DNA of 64,000 nucleotides from CAWIUB01 sp963839175. Its GTDB lineage: Bacteria > Actinomycetota > Actinomycetes > Mycobacteriales > Jatrophihabitantaceae. Shown piece after piece: positions 1-8,373 of the stretch. The translations under genes and the position numbers were made by a program. Location of the stretch: positions 248,001-312,000 of the forward strand of contig CAWIUB010000050.1 of assembly GCA_963839175.1 (NCBI GenBank), in the 5' to 3' direction. Every line of letters starts with the position of its first letter. The stretch's first letter is position 1. Under the pieces are notes generated by a model, which worked only from the letters and a program-made list of their open reading frames with translations, ran no database searches and was not told where the DNA came from.

Positions 1-1341
1 AGCACCGGCTACGGCTCCAAGCAGCGCGTATTCGTCGGGCTGACAGTTCTCGCTCTCGGTGTTGCCGCGCTGCTGCTCGGATTGTTCGGGGGGGTCACGC
101 AGCCGATGTTGTTAGTCGGCGCCGGTGCCTTGCTCGTCTTCTTCGGAGTGTCCATCCTCGGCCGCACCGTCTCTTTGCCGCTGAGCCGTTTCATCGGAGC
201 ACCGCTACCCCGACTGCGTGGTATCACCGGCGAGCTGGCGCGGGAGAATGCGATGCGCAACCCGAAGCGCACCGCAGCGAGCGCTTCGGCGTTGATGATC
301 GGTGTCGGCCTGGTGGGCTTCATCACCATCTTCGTGGCCTCCACGAAGGCGTCGATCAACGACGCGATCGACAAGGGGTTCACCGGCGACATCGTGCTCG
401 ACTCCGGTGGCGGTCTGATGGGCGGAGTGGATCCTGGCCTCGCGCAGCGGGTGGCTGCCCTGCCCGAGGTGGCCGCGGCCAGCGGACTGCGGCAGGGTCT
501 CGCGCAGGTGGACGGCAAAGCAGTCGTGGTGCAGGCCGGCGATCCCAACACCATCTTCCAGATCATGAAGATCAACCCGCAGCAAGGCTCCACCGCCGAT
601 CTCGACGCAACCGGCATCGGCATCTACAAGAACGTTGCCAAGGACAAGCACTGGACGATTGGCAGTCAAATACCGGTCAATTTTGCCAAGACCGGCCACC
701 AGACGATGCATGTCGCGGTGATCTACGGCGAGAACGCGCAGGCCGGCAACTACTTCCTCGGCACCAAGGCATACAACGCCAACTTTCCCAACAACCTTGA
801 CAGCAGGGTGTTCGTCAAGACGCGCGACGGCGTCTCGCAGGCGAGCGCGCTCGCCGCGGTCAAGCAGGCGGCGCAGGCTTACCCCAGTGTCAAGGCGCTC
901 GACCGCGGGCAGTACAAGACGGAGCAGACTAAGTTCTTCAACCAGTTGTTGTACCTCGTGTATGTGCTACTCGGCTTGGCCATCATCATCGCGCTAATGG
1001 GCATTGGGAACACCCTCGCGCTCTCGATCGCCGAGCGCGTACGTGAGGTGGGTCTGCTGCGCGCGGTGGGCATGACCCGCCCGCAACTGCGTTCCGCGAT
1101 CCGCTGGGAATCGGTCATCATCGCATTGCAGGGAACGCTGCTCGGCCTGGTGATTGGGATCTTCTTTGGCTGGGCGCTGACTGCCGCGTTGCATGATCAA
1201 GGCATCACCGTGTTCCGGTTGCCCGTGACGACTCTGCTGATCGTGGTGCTACTCGCCGCGTTGGCTGGCGCGCTGGCGGCGGTGCCACCGAGTAGGCGAG
1301 CGGCCAAGCTCGACGTGCTGCGCGCTGTGGTGACCGAGTAA
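1..1341 (+). CDS. FtsX/MacB-type ABC transporter permease (5' end outside window)
   Basis: Membrane subunit of an ABC transporter of the FtsX/MacB/LolC type, which would pair with an ATP-binding subunit lying upstream of the window. The frame is already open at base 1, so the start is missing and 446 residues are visible. Hydrophobic segments lie near the visible N terminus, followed by a soluble extracytoplasmic stretch of about 240 residues, and three more hydrophobic segments fill the last 130 residues. The cytoplasmic loop before the penultimate segment carries the family signature AERVREVGLLRAVGMTR. The substrate cannot be told from the sequence. The next reading frame starts about 20 bases downstream on the same strand, so an operon is likely. 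Confidence 0.9.
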   Translation, partial: STGYGSKQRVFVGLTVLALGVAALLLGLFGGVTQPMLLVGAGALLVFFGVSILGRTVSLPLSRFIGAPLPRLRGITGELARENAMRNPKRTAASASALMIGVGLVGFITIFVASTKASINDAIDKGFTGDIVLDSGGGLMGGVDPGLAQRVAALPEVAAASGLRQGLAQVDGKAVVVQAGDPNTIFQIMKINPQQGSTADLDATGIGIYKNVAKDKHWTIGSQIPVNFAKTGHQTMHVAVIYGENAQAGNYFLGTKAYNANFPNNLDSRVFVKTRDGVSQASALAAVKQAAQAYPSVKALDRGQYKTEQTKFFNQLLYLVYVLLGLAIIIALMGIGNTLALSIAERVREVGLLRAVGMTRPQLRSAIRWESVIIALQGTLLGLVIGIFFGWALTAALHDQGITVFRLPVTTLLIVVLLAALAGALAAVPPSRRAAKLDVLRAVVTE

Positions 1342-1360
1342 ACGAGAGGTGACAGGCCGC

Positions 1361-1791
1361 ATGAACCGAGCAGGCTCGACGAGTGGGCCGCCCACGGAAG
1401 CGCTGCTGAACCTGGCGCGTTACCACCGCGAGCATGAGAAGCACTACGCGATCGCGCCGCTGCGCGATGCCGAGGTGATACTGCGTGCCTCGCGCACCCT
1501 CAAGGCGCTCGCCGACCGGTGGAGCCGCGCTGAGGCCCTGCTGTCGGACCAGGCCCGCCCTGCCTTTAGCGGTTGCGAGGACCTCAACGACACGACGGCC
1601 ATCGAGACCTCGGGTGTGCTGTTCATGGAGGGAGCTGGCGAGCCGGCCGAGCTGATCCGGCTCAAGCAGGATCTGCGGGCCCGCGCCGAGGGCAGCCAGC
1701 AGGCAGGTTCCTGGCTTGCCGAGGCGATGGGCACCAGCTGGGAATCGGCTAGCGCATTGCTGCATATTCCGCACCTTGCGGACCTGCTCGG
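1361..1791 (+). pseudogene. 5' fragment of an unrecognised gene, fused to a hydrolase remnant
   Basis: About 143 residues with good coding character begin at the ATG at 1361, preceded by GAGAGGTGA. The protein is helical and charged (for example ARYHREHEKHYAIAPLRDAE) and I do not recognise it. Coding quality collapses after LADLLGE near 1790, where the next frame becomes an alpha/beta hydrolase already at its nucleophile-side strand. The simplest reading is a deletion that removed the 3' end of this gene and the 5' end of the hydrolase. A single frameshifted two-domain protein is possible but would lack the first strands of the hydrolase fold. Confidence 0.55.
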
Positions 1792-2463
1792 CGAGTCATC
1801 CTGCTGCACGGCGCCGGTGAGAACCGGACGGCCACCCTGCCGCAAGCCGTCGTGCTCGCCCGGCACGGGTTCGGGGTACTCCTGGTCGACGCCCGCGGCC
1901 AAGGCCGCAGCGGCGGGCACGGCATGGATCTCGGCTGGTACGGCGACGCCGATGTAACCGCCGCCGCCACGTTCCTGCAACACCGGCCCGAGATCGATCC
2001 AGCCCGCATCGCCGTGCTCGGCCTTTCGATGGGCGGTGAGGAAGCCATCGGCGCCGCCGCCGCCGGTCACGGGATCCACGCCGTGGTCGCCGAAGGAGCG
2101 ACCCAACGCACCGCCGCCGACAAAGCCGGCTGGTTGCCCGGCGGCGTGACCGGCGCGGCGCAACGGGGGATCGACTGGCTGACCTACACCGTCACCGACC
2201 TGCTCACCTCAGCGCCTCGACCAAGTACGCTGCACGACGCCATCGCAAAGGCCGCCGGAACACCGTTCCTGCTCATCGCGGCCGGCCGAGTCCGGGACGA
2301 GACCCGGGCGGCTGGCTACTTCCAGACCGCCGCGCCCGACCGCGTTGAGGTCTGGACCGTTCCGGGAGCAACGCACACCCACGCCTTGAGCGCGCATCCG
2401 CAGGACTGGGAGACCCGCGTGACAACATTCCTCGGTCGAGCCCTCGGCGTCCCGGCACCGTAG
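1792..2463 (+). pseudogene. Alpha/beta hydrolase lacking its N-terminal strands
   Basis: The frame opens directly into RVILLHGAGENR, the oxyanion-hole strand of an alpha/beta hydrolase, followed by LLVDARGQGRSGG and the nucleophile elbow VLGLSMGGEEA. The C-terminal part ends with a VPGATHTHA segment holding the likely catalytic histidine. The roughly 40-60 residues that normally precede the HGAG strand are absent; upstream in this frame there is a stop at 1750-1752 and no plausible start. It is therefore probably a 5'-truncated remnant, although a GTG at about 1849-1852 could give a shorter product. Confidence 0.65.
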
Positions 2464-2523
2464 CGGCCGCCACCGGGCACTACGTCTTCGCGCGGGCTTG
2501 CCCGAATCGGACGTCGACGTAAG

Positions 2524-2541
2524 TCGGGACCTTCGGCCCTA
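2524..2541. promoter_or_regulatory. DosR-like dormancy box upstream of the hydrogenase operon
   Basis: The sequence TCGGGACCTTCGGCCCTA matches the pattern of mycobacterial DosR boxes (GGGAC, four or five bases, then an imperfect GTCCC/GCCCT). It lies about 185 bp before the first hydrogenase gene in the only long gap upstream of that operon. The family knowledge is that the group 3b hydrogenase of Mycobacterium smegmatis belongs to the DosR regulon. Binding here is inferred. Confidence 0.55.
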
Positions 2542-2724
2542 GGGGGGAGCGGATACCGCACCGCATAATGGGGAGGACTCGCGAGGTGAGCGGGGGAGTC
2601 AGACAGGTAAAGCTGGACGGCTGAGAGGCCCGAAGATCGCAAGGTCGGAGGGCCGCCCCGATCACCCCGCGAGGCTGTTTCTTGCCGTCCAGGCGGGACC
2701 GCGGGCGTGGAACTGTGAAAGGCT

Positions 2725-3867
2725 ATGCCCATGTCGGCGGTTCTCGACCGGGCAGGACTCGACGAACTCGTGGACGTGCTGACCGCGGACGGTTACCGCG
2801 TGGTGGGGCCCACGGTACAAGACGACGCGATCGTTCTCGCTGAGCTCGAATCGGGCAGCCAGCTGCCGGACGGTTGGGGCGTCGAGACCGCACCCGGCCT
2901 CTACCGGATCCATAGGCGCAGCGATGCGGCCGTCTTCTCCCACTCCGCCGGACCCCAGTCCTGGAAACAGTTCCTGCACCCACCACGGCAAACGCTGTGG
3001 TCGTCCGATGGGGCGGACGCCGGCTACCAGGCCCCGCCGCAAGAGCCGGTCCGCTATGCCTTTCTTGGCGTGCGCGGCTGCGACCTGGCCGCGATCGCCA
3101 CCCTCGGCAACGTCCTGGGCGCGGGTGCCCACCCCGACGCAGCGTTCAATCGCCGACGCCGCGGGGTGTTCGTGATCGCGGCCGGGTGCACGGAGCCGGG
3201 CGGGTTGTGCTTCTGCGCGTCGATGGGTACCGGACCGGCGCCCGGCCCGGGCTACGACCTCTCGCTCACCGAACGTATCGACGACTCGGGTCATCGCTTC
3301 GTCGTGGACGTCGCCACCGACGAGGGCGCCCGGATCCTTGCCGCGGTCCGCAACCGCGCTGCCACGGCAGACGAGGTCGACGACGCACGAGAGGCGGTTG
3401 CCGCGGCGGCGTCACATATGGGACGGCAGCTTCCGGCCAGCGAGGTCCGGCAGCTGCTCATCGACAGCCGCGAGTCACCGCAATGGGAGGACGTCGCCAG
3501 CCGCTGCCTGACCTGTGGCAATTGCACGATGGTCTGCCCGACGTGCTTCTGCACCACGACCGAGGACGTCACGGACCTGACTGGCGAGCACGTCGAACGC
3601 ACCGAGCGCTGGGCGTCCTGCTTCGAGCTGGACTACTCCTATCTGAACGGCGGCAGCGTTCGCACGTCGGGCGAGAGCCGGTATCGGCAATGGATCACTC
3701 ACAAGCTGAGCAGCTGGCACGACCAGTTCGGAAGCTCGGGGTGCGTAGGGTGCGGCCGATGCATCGCCTGGTGCCCCACGGGCATCGACATCACTGCCGA
3801 AGTCGCGACGCTCGCCGCGCTCCGAGACGCCCCGCCTGCGACGGAAGATGCCGATGCTCAACGCTGA
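2725..3867 (+). CDS. hyhB: Group 3b [NiFe] hydrogenase iron-sulfur (beta) subunit
   Basis: Electron-transfer subunit of a cytosolic bidirectional NAD(P)-linked hydrogenase, related to sulfhydrogenase beta subunit and anaerobic sulfite reductase subunit A. The 380-residue protein has the family's central motif YAFLGVRGCDLAAIATL, a cysteine-rich GCTEPGGLCFCASMG segment, and two C-terminal [4Fe-4S] motifs: CLTCGNCTMVCP at about 261-272 and CVGCGRCIAWCP at about 339-350. The ATG at 2725 follows GAAAGG at good spacing; a second ATG two codons later is possible. It opens a seven-gene operon, and its last 20 bases overlap the next gene. Confidence 0.93.
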   Translation: MPMSAVLDRAGLDELVDVLTADGYRVVGPTVQDDAIVLAELESGSQLPDGWGVETAPGLYRIHRRSDAAVFSHSAGPQSWKQFLHPPRQTLWSSDGADAGYQAPPQEPVRYAFLGVRGCDLAAIATLGNVLGAGAHPDAAFNRRRRGVFVIAAGCTEPGGLCFCASMGTGPAPGPGYDLSLTERIDDSGHRFVVDVATDEGARILAAVRNRAATADEVDDAREAVAAAASHMGRQLPASEVRQLLIDSRESPQWEDVASRCLTCGNCTMVCPTCFCTTTEDVTDLTGEHVERTERWASCFELDYSYLNGGSVRTSGESRYRQWITHKLSSWHDQFGSSGCVGCGRCIAWCPTGIDITAEVATLAALRDAPPATEDADAQR

Positions 3868-4318
3868 GGAGCTGGCCGGCTTCCCGCTGGTGGCCGGGCT
3901 GACGGTGCAGCAGCGCGCGGCGGTGGCCGACATTTCCCGAACGGTCAGCTTTCCCGCAGGCAAGCGGATGTTCGAGGAGGGGCAGATCGCCGAGCACTGC
4001 TGGCTGATCCGCTCCGGCCGCGTCGCCCTCGACACGGAACTACCCGGCGCCGGGCCATCCGTCATCCAGACGCTCAGCGCCGGTGACGTGCTTGGCTTGT
4101 CCTGGCTCGTCCCGCCATATCGGTGGCGCTTCGGCGCGGTGACGGAGGAGCCCGTCGTGGCGGTCCAGCTGGACGCGACCGCGTTGCGGGCGCTCGCCGA
4201 GCAAGACCCCGCGCTGGGATATCCGCTCCTGCTCGGGCTGTTCGAGGCGCTCGAGTCTCGGCTGTACGGCACCCGCGCCCGGCTGCTCGACCTGTACGGG
4301 AGCTCGCGTGCCCGCTGA
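3848..4318 (+). CDS. Cyclic nucleotide-binding domain protein of the hydrogenase operon
   Basis: A 156-residue Crp/Fnr-type sensor domain on its own: the beta-roll contains FPAGKRMFEEGQIAEHCWLI and a GDVLG turn, and the protein ends after one helix with no helix-turn-helix. It cannot be a conventional DNA-binding regulator. The canonical phosphate-binding arginine of cAMP-binding domains is not evident. It is embedded between the FeS and FAD subunit genes, overlapping both (20 and 11 bases), so it is made in step with the enzyme. Such proteins recur in actinobacterial group 3b hydrogenase operons; a role in modulating the enzyme is inference. Confidence 0.85.
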   Translation: MPMLNAEELAGFPLVAGLTVQQRAAVADISRTVSFPAGKRMFEEGQIAEHCWLIRSGRVALDTELPGAGPSVIQTLSAGDVLGLSWLVPPYRWRFGAVTEEPVVAVQLDATALRALAEQDPALGYPLLLGLFEALESRLYGTRARLLDLYGSSRAR

Positions 4319-5138
4319 GCCGATGCTCCCTGTCGCCCACCGGGTCGTAGACCGGCGGGTCGAGACCGGGGATTCGGCGACCCTGCTGATGGAACCGGTC
4401 GAGGAAGCCCTTGCGCCGTTCGAAGCAGGGCAATTCACGATGCTCTACGCGCGCGGTGTCGGCGAAATCGCGATCTCGATCAGTGGCGACCCATCGGTGA
4501 ACGGCGGCACGCTTACCCACACCATCCGCGATGTCGGCGCGGTCAGCAGAGCATTGCACGACGCCGAACCCGGCACGGTGATCGGGGCGCGTGGTCCGTT
4601 CGGCACCGGCTGGGACCTGGACTCCGCGGCGGGACACGACGTCGTGATCGTCGCCGGCGGCGTCGGCCTCGCACCCTTGCGGCCGGTCGTACTCGGCGCG
4701 CTGGCAAACCGCGGCGCCTTCGGCAGGGTGACACTCATCGCCGGAGCCCGCGGCCCCGCGGAATTCCTGTTCCGCGACCAGTTGTCGGACTGGGTTGCCC
4801 GGCCCGACCTGGACGTCGAGCTGACCGTGGACGTCCCGGCCAGCGACTGGACCGGGCCGGTCGGGTTCGTCACCCAACCGCTCGCCCGTCTCTCGCTCGA
4901 CCCCGACCGGACGACCGCGTTCGTCTGCGGGCCGGAGCCGATGATGCGGTTCAGCGCCGAGGTCCTGCTGGGTAAGCGCGTCCCGGCGACGAGCATCCGG
5001 GTGTCGCTCGAGCGAAACATGAAGTGTGGCGTCGGACTGTGCGGGCACTGCCAGCTCGGGCCGCTGCTGTTGTGCCGCGACGGCCCGGTGGTCGACTACG
5101 CGCAGGCCGAGCCACTGCTCATCGTCCGGGAGCTGTAA
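4308..5138 (+). CDS. hyhG: Group 3b [NiFe] hydrogenase FAD/NAD(P)-binding (gamma) subunit
   Basis: Diaphorase subunit that exchanges electrons between the hydrogenase and NAD(P). It is a 276-residue ferredoxin-reductase-like flavoprotein: an FAD-binding barrel (EAGQFTMLY, then SISGDP in place of the usual RPYS-type turn), an NAD(P)-binding lobe with VIVAGGVGLAPLRPV, the FVCGPEPMM motif, and a C-terminal [2Fe-2S] cysteine cluster MKCGVGLCGHCQLG ending in LLLCRDGPV. This matches sulfhydrogenase gamma subunits in length and order. It overlaps the preceding gene by 11 bases, and its TAA shares one base with the next ATG. Confidence 0.93.
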   Translation: MPAEPMLPVAHRVVDRRVETGDSATLLMEPVEEALAPFEAGQFTMLYARGVGEIAISISGDPSVNGGTLTHTIRDVGAVSRALHDAEPGTVIGARGPFGTGWDLDSAAGHDVVIVAGGVGLAPLRPVVLGALANRGAFGRVTLIAGARGPAEFLFRDQLSDWVARPDLDVELTVDVPASDWTGPVGFVTQPLARLSLDPDRTTAFVCGPEPMMRFSAEVLLGKRVPATSIRVSLERNMKCGVGLCGHCQLGPLLLCRDGPVVDYAQAEPLLIVREL

Positions 5139-5971
5139 TGGCACCTCACGAAAACGCTCCGCAAAGAACGCTCCACGTTTCCGCGGGGACCCCGCAGAAG
5201 ACGACACCCACGCTGGCGGTCTGGAAGTTCGCATCCTGCGACGGGTGCCAGCTCACGCTGCTGGACTGCGAGGACGAGCTGCTGACCCTCGCCGGTCAGG
5301 TGACGATCGCGCACTTCCTGGAAGCCTCCCGCAATGTCCTGCCCGGCCCGTACGACGTGTCTCTGGTCGAAGGATCGGTAACGACGGCCGAGGACGTCGA
5401 GCGCATCCAACGGGTCCGTGAGCAGTCGCGGGTGCTGATCACGATTGGCGCCTGCGCGACGGCGGGCGGCATACAGGCGCTTCGCAACTTCGCCGACGTC
5501 GAGGAGTTCCGCGCTGCCGTGTACGCCAGCCCTCAGTACATCGACACGCTGGCCACGTCGACACCGATCGCCGCGCACGTGCCCGTCGACTTCGAACTGC
5601 GCGGCTGCCCGATCGACAAGCACCAGCTGCTCGAGGTCATATCCGCGTTCCTGGTCGGGCGCAAGCCCGATATCCCCGACACGAGCGTCTGCTCGGAGTG
5701 CAAGCGACGTGGACTCACCTGCGTGATGGTCGCCGACGGCACGCCGTGCCTGGGCCCGGTTACTCACGCCGGCTGCGGCGCGCTCTGCCCGGCAGTGAGC
5801 CGCGGCTGCTACGGGTGTTTCGGCCCGATGACCGGAGCCAACGTGCCGGCGCTGCTCCCTCAGCTGAAGATGTGTGGCATGAACGATGGCGCAATCGACC
5901 GGGTCTTCGCCACGTTTAACGTCGCAGCCACGTCACTCGCCGAACGAAGGCCGTCCGATGTCCCCCAATAG
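5138..5971 (+). CDS. hyhS: Group 3b [NiFe] hydrogenase small subunit
   Basis: Iron-sulfur subunit that carries electrons from the nickel site. The 277-residue protein starts at the ATG overlapping the previous stop; an upstream in-frame extension from 5024 lies within hyhG and is not needed. The N-terminal proximal-cluster motif is FASCDGCQLTLLDCE, followed by GACATAGG, then RGCPIDKHQL and a cysteine-rich C terminus (CSECKRRGLTC, CGALCP, CYGCFGP). There is no twin-arginine signal, which fits a cytosolic group 3 enzyme. It overlaps the large-subunit gene by 14 bases. Confidence 0.95.
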   Translation: MAPHENAPQRTLHVSAGTPQKTTPTLAVWKFASCDGCQLTLLDCEDELLTLAGQVTIAHFLEASRNVLPGPYDVSLVEGSVTTAEDVERIQRVREQSRVLITIGACATAGGIQALRNFADVEEFRAAVYASPQYIDTLATSTPIAAHVPVDFELRGCPIDKHQLLEVISAFLVGRKPDIPDTSVCSECKRRGLTCVMVADGTPCLGPVTHAGCGALCPAVSRGCYGCFGPMTGANVPALLPQLKMCGMNDGAIDRVFATFNVAATSLAERRPSDVPQ

Positions 5972-7247
5972 GGAATTGCACGTCAGCTCGCTCGCGCGCG
6001 TCGAAGGCGAGGGCGCGCTGCGGGTCGTCGTCGAGGACGGCAAGGTGCAGCGGGCGGATCTGCAGATCTACGAGCCGCCGCGGTTCTTCGAAGCTTTCCT
6101 GCGCGGGCGGCAGCACACGGAGGTCTGCGACATTACCTCGCGCATCTGTGGGATCTGCCCGGTGGCATACCAGACCTGCGCGTGGCAGGCCATCGAGCAG
6201 ATATGCGGGGTCGTCGTCGACGAGCGGATCGGCGCGCTGCGCAGGCTGCTCTACTGCGGGGAGTGGATCTCCAGCCACACCCTGCACATCTACCTGCTGC
6301 ACGCCCCCGACTTCCTCGGCTACCCCGACGCCATCACCCTCGCCACCGACCACCGCAGCATCGTCGAGCGGGGCCTGGCATTGAAAAAGGCCGGCAACGC
6401 GATCCTCGAGGTCGTCGGCGGCCGGGCCATCCACCCGGTGAACCCGCGGGTCGGAGGGTTCCACCGCGCACCCACGAAGGCCGAGCTCGCGCCGCTGGCC
6501 GAGCAGCTGCGCCGTGCGCTCGACGACGCGCGAGAGACGGTGCGCTGGGTGGCAGGGTTCGACTTCCCCGACTTGGAGCTGGAACACGACATGCTCGCGG
6601 TCCACGAGCCCACGCGGTATGCCATCGAACGGGGCGATATCGCCACCTCGAGCGGCTGGACGTTCCCGGCGAGCAAGTTCCTCGACCACGTCGTCGAGCA
6701 CCAGGTACCACACTCCACGGCACTGCAGGCGACGCTCGACGGAGAGCGCTACCTCACCGGGCCGCTGGCGCGCTACACGATCAACTCTGCGCTGCTGTCG
6801 CCGCTGGCACGCCAGGCGGCTGCCGAAGCTGGGCTGGGCGCAACCTGCCACAATCCGTTCCGCAGCATCGTGGTGCGCGCGGTCGAGGTCCTCTACGCGG
6901 TCGAAGAGGCGCTGCGGCTGATCGGCGAATATGAGCGCCCGGAGCCATCCGCGGTCGACGTGCACCCTCGGGCGGGCATCGGCCACGGCGTGAGCGAAGC
7001 ACCACGCGGCCTGCTGTATCAGCGCTACGAACTGGACGGCGGCGGGTTGATCCGAGCGGCCACGATCATCCCGCCCACGTCGCAGAACCAGGCGGCGATC
7101 GAGGACGATGTGCGCAGCGTCGCCTCTGACAACCTCCACCTCGACGACGCGACGCTCACAGCGCTGTGCGAGCAGACGATCCGCAACTACGACCCGTGCA
7201 TCTCCTGCTCGACCCACTTCCTCAAGCTCACGATCGAGCACCGATGA
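5958..7247 (+). CDS. hyhL: Group 3b [NiFe] hydrogenase large (catalytic) subunit
   Basis: Catalytic subunit holding the NiFe(CN)2CO site for reversible H2 oxidation. The start at 5958 gives MSPNRELHVSSLARVEGEG, matching the family N terminus. The proximal nickel-ligand motif SRICGICPVAYQ is at about 60-71 and the distal motif DPCISCSTHF is at about 412-421, so all four cysteine ligands are present. The C-terminal tail after the distal histidine is about ten residues (LKLTIEHR), which suggests a short tail for maturation cleavage. Length (429 residues) is normal. It overlaps the protease gene by four bases (ATGA). Confidence 0.95.
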   Translation: MSPNRELHVSSLARVEGEGALRVVVEDGKVQRADLQIYEPPRFFEAFLRGRQHTEVCDITSRICGICPVAYQTCAWQAIEQICGVVVDERIGALRRLLYCGEWISSHTLHIYLLHAPDFLGYPDAITLATDHRSIVERGLALKKAGNAILEVVGGRAIHPVNPRVGGFHRAPTKAELAPLAEQLRRALDDARETVRWVAGFDFPDLELEHDMLAVHEPTRYAIERGDIATSSGWTFPASKFLDHVVEHQVPHSTALQATLDGERYLTGPLARYTINSALLSPLARQAAAEAGLGATCHNPFRSIVVRAVEVLYAVEEALRLIGEYERPEPSAVDVHPRAGIGHGVSEAPRGLLYQRYELDGGGLIRAATIIPPTSQNQAAIEDDVRSVASDNLHLDDATLTALCEQTIRNYDPCISCSTHFLKLTIEHR

Positions 7248-7732
7248 GCACTGCACGCGCCGCGGTGATCGGCGTGGGCAACGAGTTCCGACGAGACGAC
7301 GGCATCGGGCCGGCGGTCGTCGCCGACCTTGAGCGGTACCAGCTTTCCGACGTGTCGCTGACTGTCGCCGACGGGGAACCGACGCAGCTGCTGGACGCCT
7401 GGTCGGATGTGCCGGTGGCGATCGTCGTGGACGCCGTGCTGTGCGAGCCATCCACGCCAGGACGGATCCATCGCACGACGCTCGACGCGCCGCTCGGCGC
7501 GGCAACGGTCAGCAGCACGCACGGTCTCGGCATCCCGGACGCGGTCCGGCTGGCCGAAGCGCTGGACCGTGCGCCCGGGCGCCTGGTGGTGTACGCGGTG
7601 GAGGCAGCCGACGTCGGCTTCGGTGTCGGCCTGTCCGCCGAGGCGGCTCGCGCCGTACCGGAGCTCGTCCGCGCTGTGCTCGCCGAGCTTGGCGTGCGTG
7701 TGGCAGGCACGGTCGGCGTGCCGATTGGGTGA
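7244..7732 (+). CDS. Hydrogenase maturation protease (HycI/HyaD family)
   Basis: Endopeptidase that removes the C-terminal tail of the large subunit after nickel insertion. The 162-residue protein opens with VIGVGNEFRRDDGIGPAV, the family signature, and has conserved acidic and histidine positions for nickel recognition (NEF, VVDAVL, THGLG). Its ATG overlaps the large-subunit stop as ATGA, the usual arrangement for a dedicated protease. No HypA-F maturation genes are in the window, so those must be encoded elsewhere. Confidence 0.93.
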   Translation: MSTARAAVIGVGNEFRRDDGIGPAVVADLERYQLSDVSLTVADGEPTQLLDAWSDVPVAIVVDAVLCEPSTPGRIHRTTLDAPLGAATVSSTHGLGIPDAVRLAEALDRAPGRLVVYAVEAADVGFGVGLSAEAARAVPELVRAVLAELGVRVAGTVGVPIG

Positions 7733-8367
7733 CGAGCGACGAGGACATCCAGCTCGCCGTCGACGCAGTTGAGCTCGCCGGCAGACTGACCGTACCGACT
7801 GGCGCCCACGGCCTGGTGATCTTCGTGCACGGCAGCGGAAGCAGCCGGCACAGTCCACGCAATCAATCCGTGGCGGCCACGCTGAACCGGGCCGGCCTCG
7901 GCACGTTGCTGTTCGACCTGCTAACCCCAGACGAAGAGCCCGACCGGGCGCGGGTATTTGACGTGGAACTGCTCGCTCAGCGGCTGCGGACCGTCACTGA
8001 TCAGCTTCGTCCGACGGCCGACTGGATCGGGTATTTCGGAACAAGCACCGGTGCTGCCGCCGCCCTGCTGGCGGCTGCGGAGCCGGATGCGGACGTGGCC
8101 GCGATCGTCTCGCGCGGTGGGCGCCCTGACCTCGCCGGCGCGCGCCTGGCTTTCGTGCGCGCACCCACGCTGCTGATTGTCGGAGGCGCGGACCGTACGG
8201 TGCTCGAGCTCAACCGCCAGGCCCAGCGACAGCTGCGGTGCGTGAGCATGCTGGTCGTCGTGCCGGGTGCCACGCATCTGTTCGAGGAACCCGGAGCGCT
8301 GCCGGCCGTCGCAGATCACGCGCGCGACTGGTTCCTCACCCACGGCGCACCGATCGCGCCCGAATAG
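7729..8367 (+). CDS. Dienelactone hydrolase-like alpha/beta hydrolase, last gene of the hydrogenase operon
   Basis: A 212-residue alpha/beta hydrolase starting at the GTG that overlaps the protease stop (GTGA); the open frame upstream is a shadow of the protease gene. It contains LVIFVHGSGSSRHSPRN (oxyanion strand), the elbow GYFGTSTGAAAA with the nucleophile serine, IVGGADRTV with the acid, and PGATHLFEEPG with the histidine. This type (often annotated DeoR-linked or dienelactone hydrolase) is complete. Its overlap makes it part of the hydrogenase transcript, but nothing in the sequence shows a functional tie to H2 metabolism. Confidence 0.85.
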   Translation: MTSDEDIQLAVDAVELAGRLTVPTGAHGLVIFVHGSGSSRHSPRNQSVAATLNRAGLGTLLFDLLTPDEEPDRARVFDVELLAQRLRTVTDQLRPTADWIGYFGTSTGAAAALLAAAEPDADVAAIVSRGGRPDLAGARLAFVRAPTLLIVGGADRTVLELNRQAQRQLRCVSMLVVVPGATHLFEEPGALPAVADHARDWFLTHGAPIAPE

Positions 8368-8373
8368 CCGGAG

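Noticed and set aside
5916..7505. 529-residue - strand frame
   Set aside because: Antisense of the hydrogenase large subunit and protease; no motif, Arg-rich.
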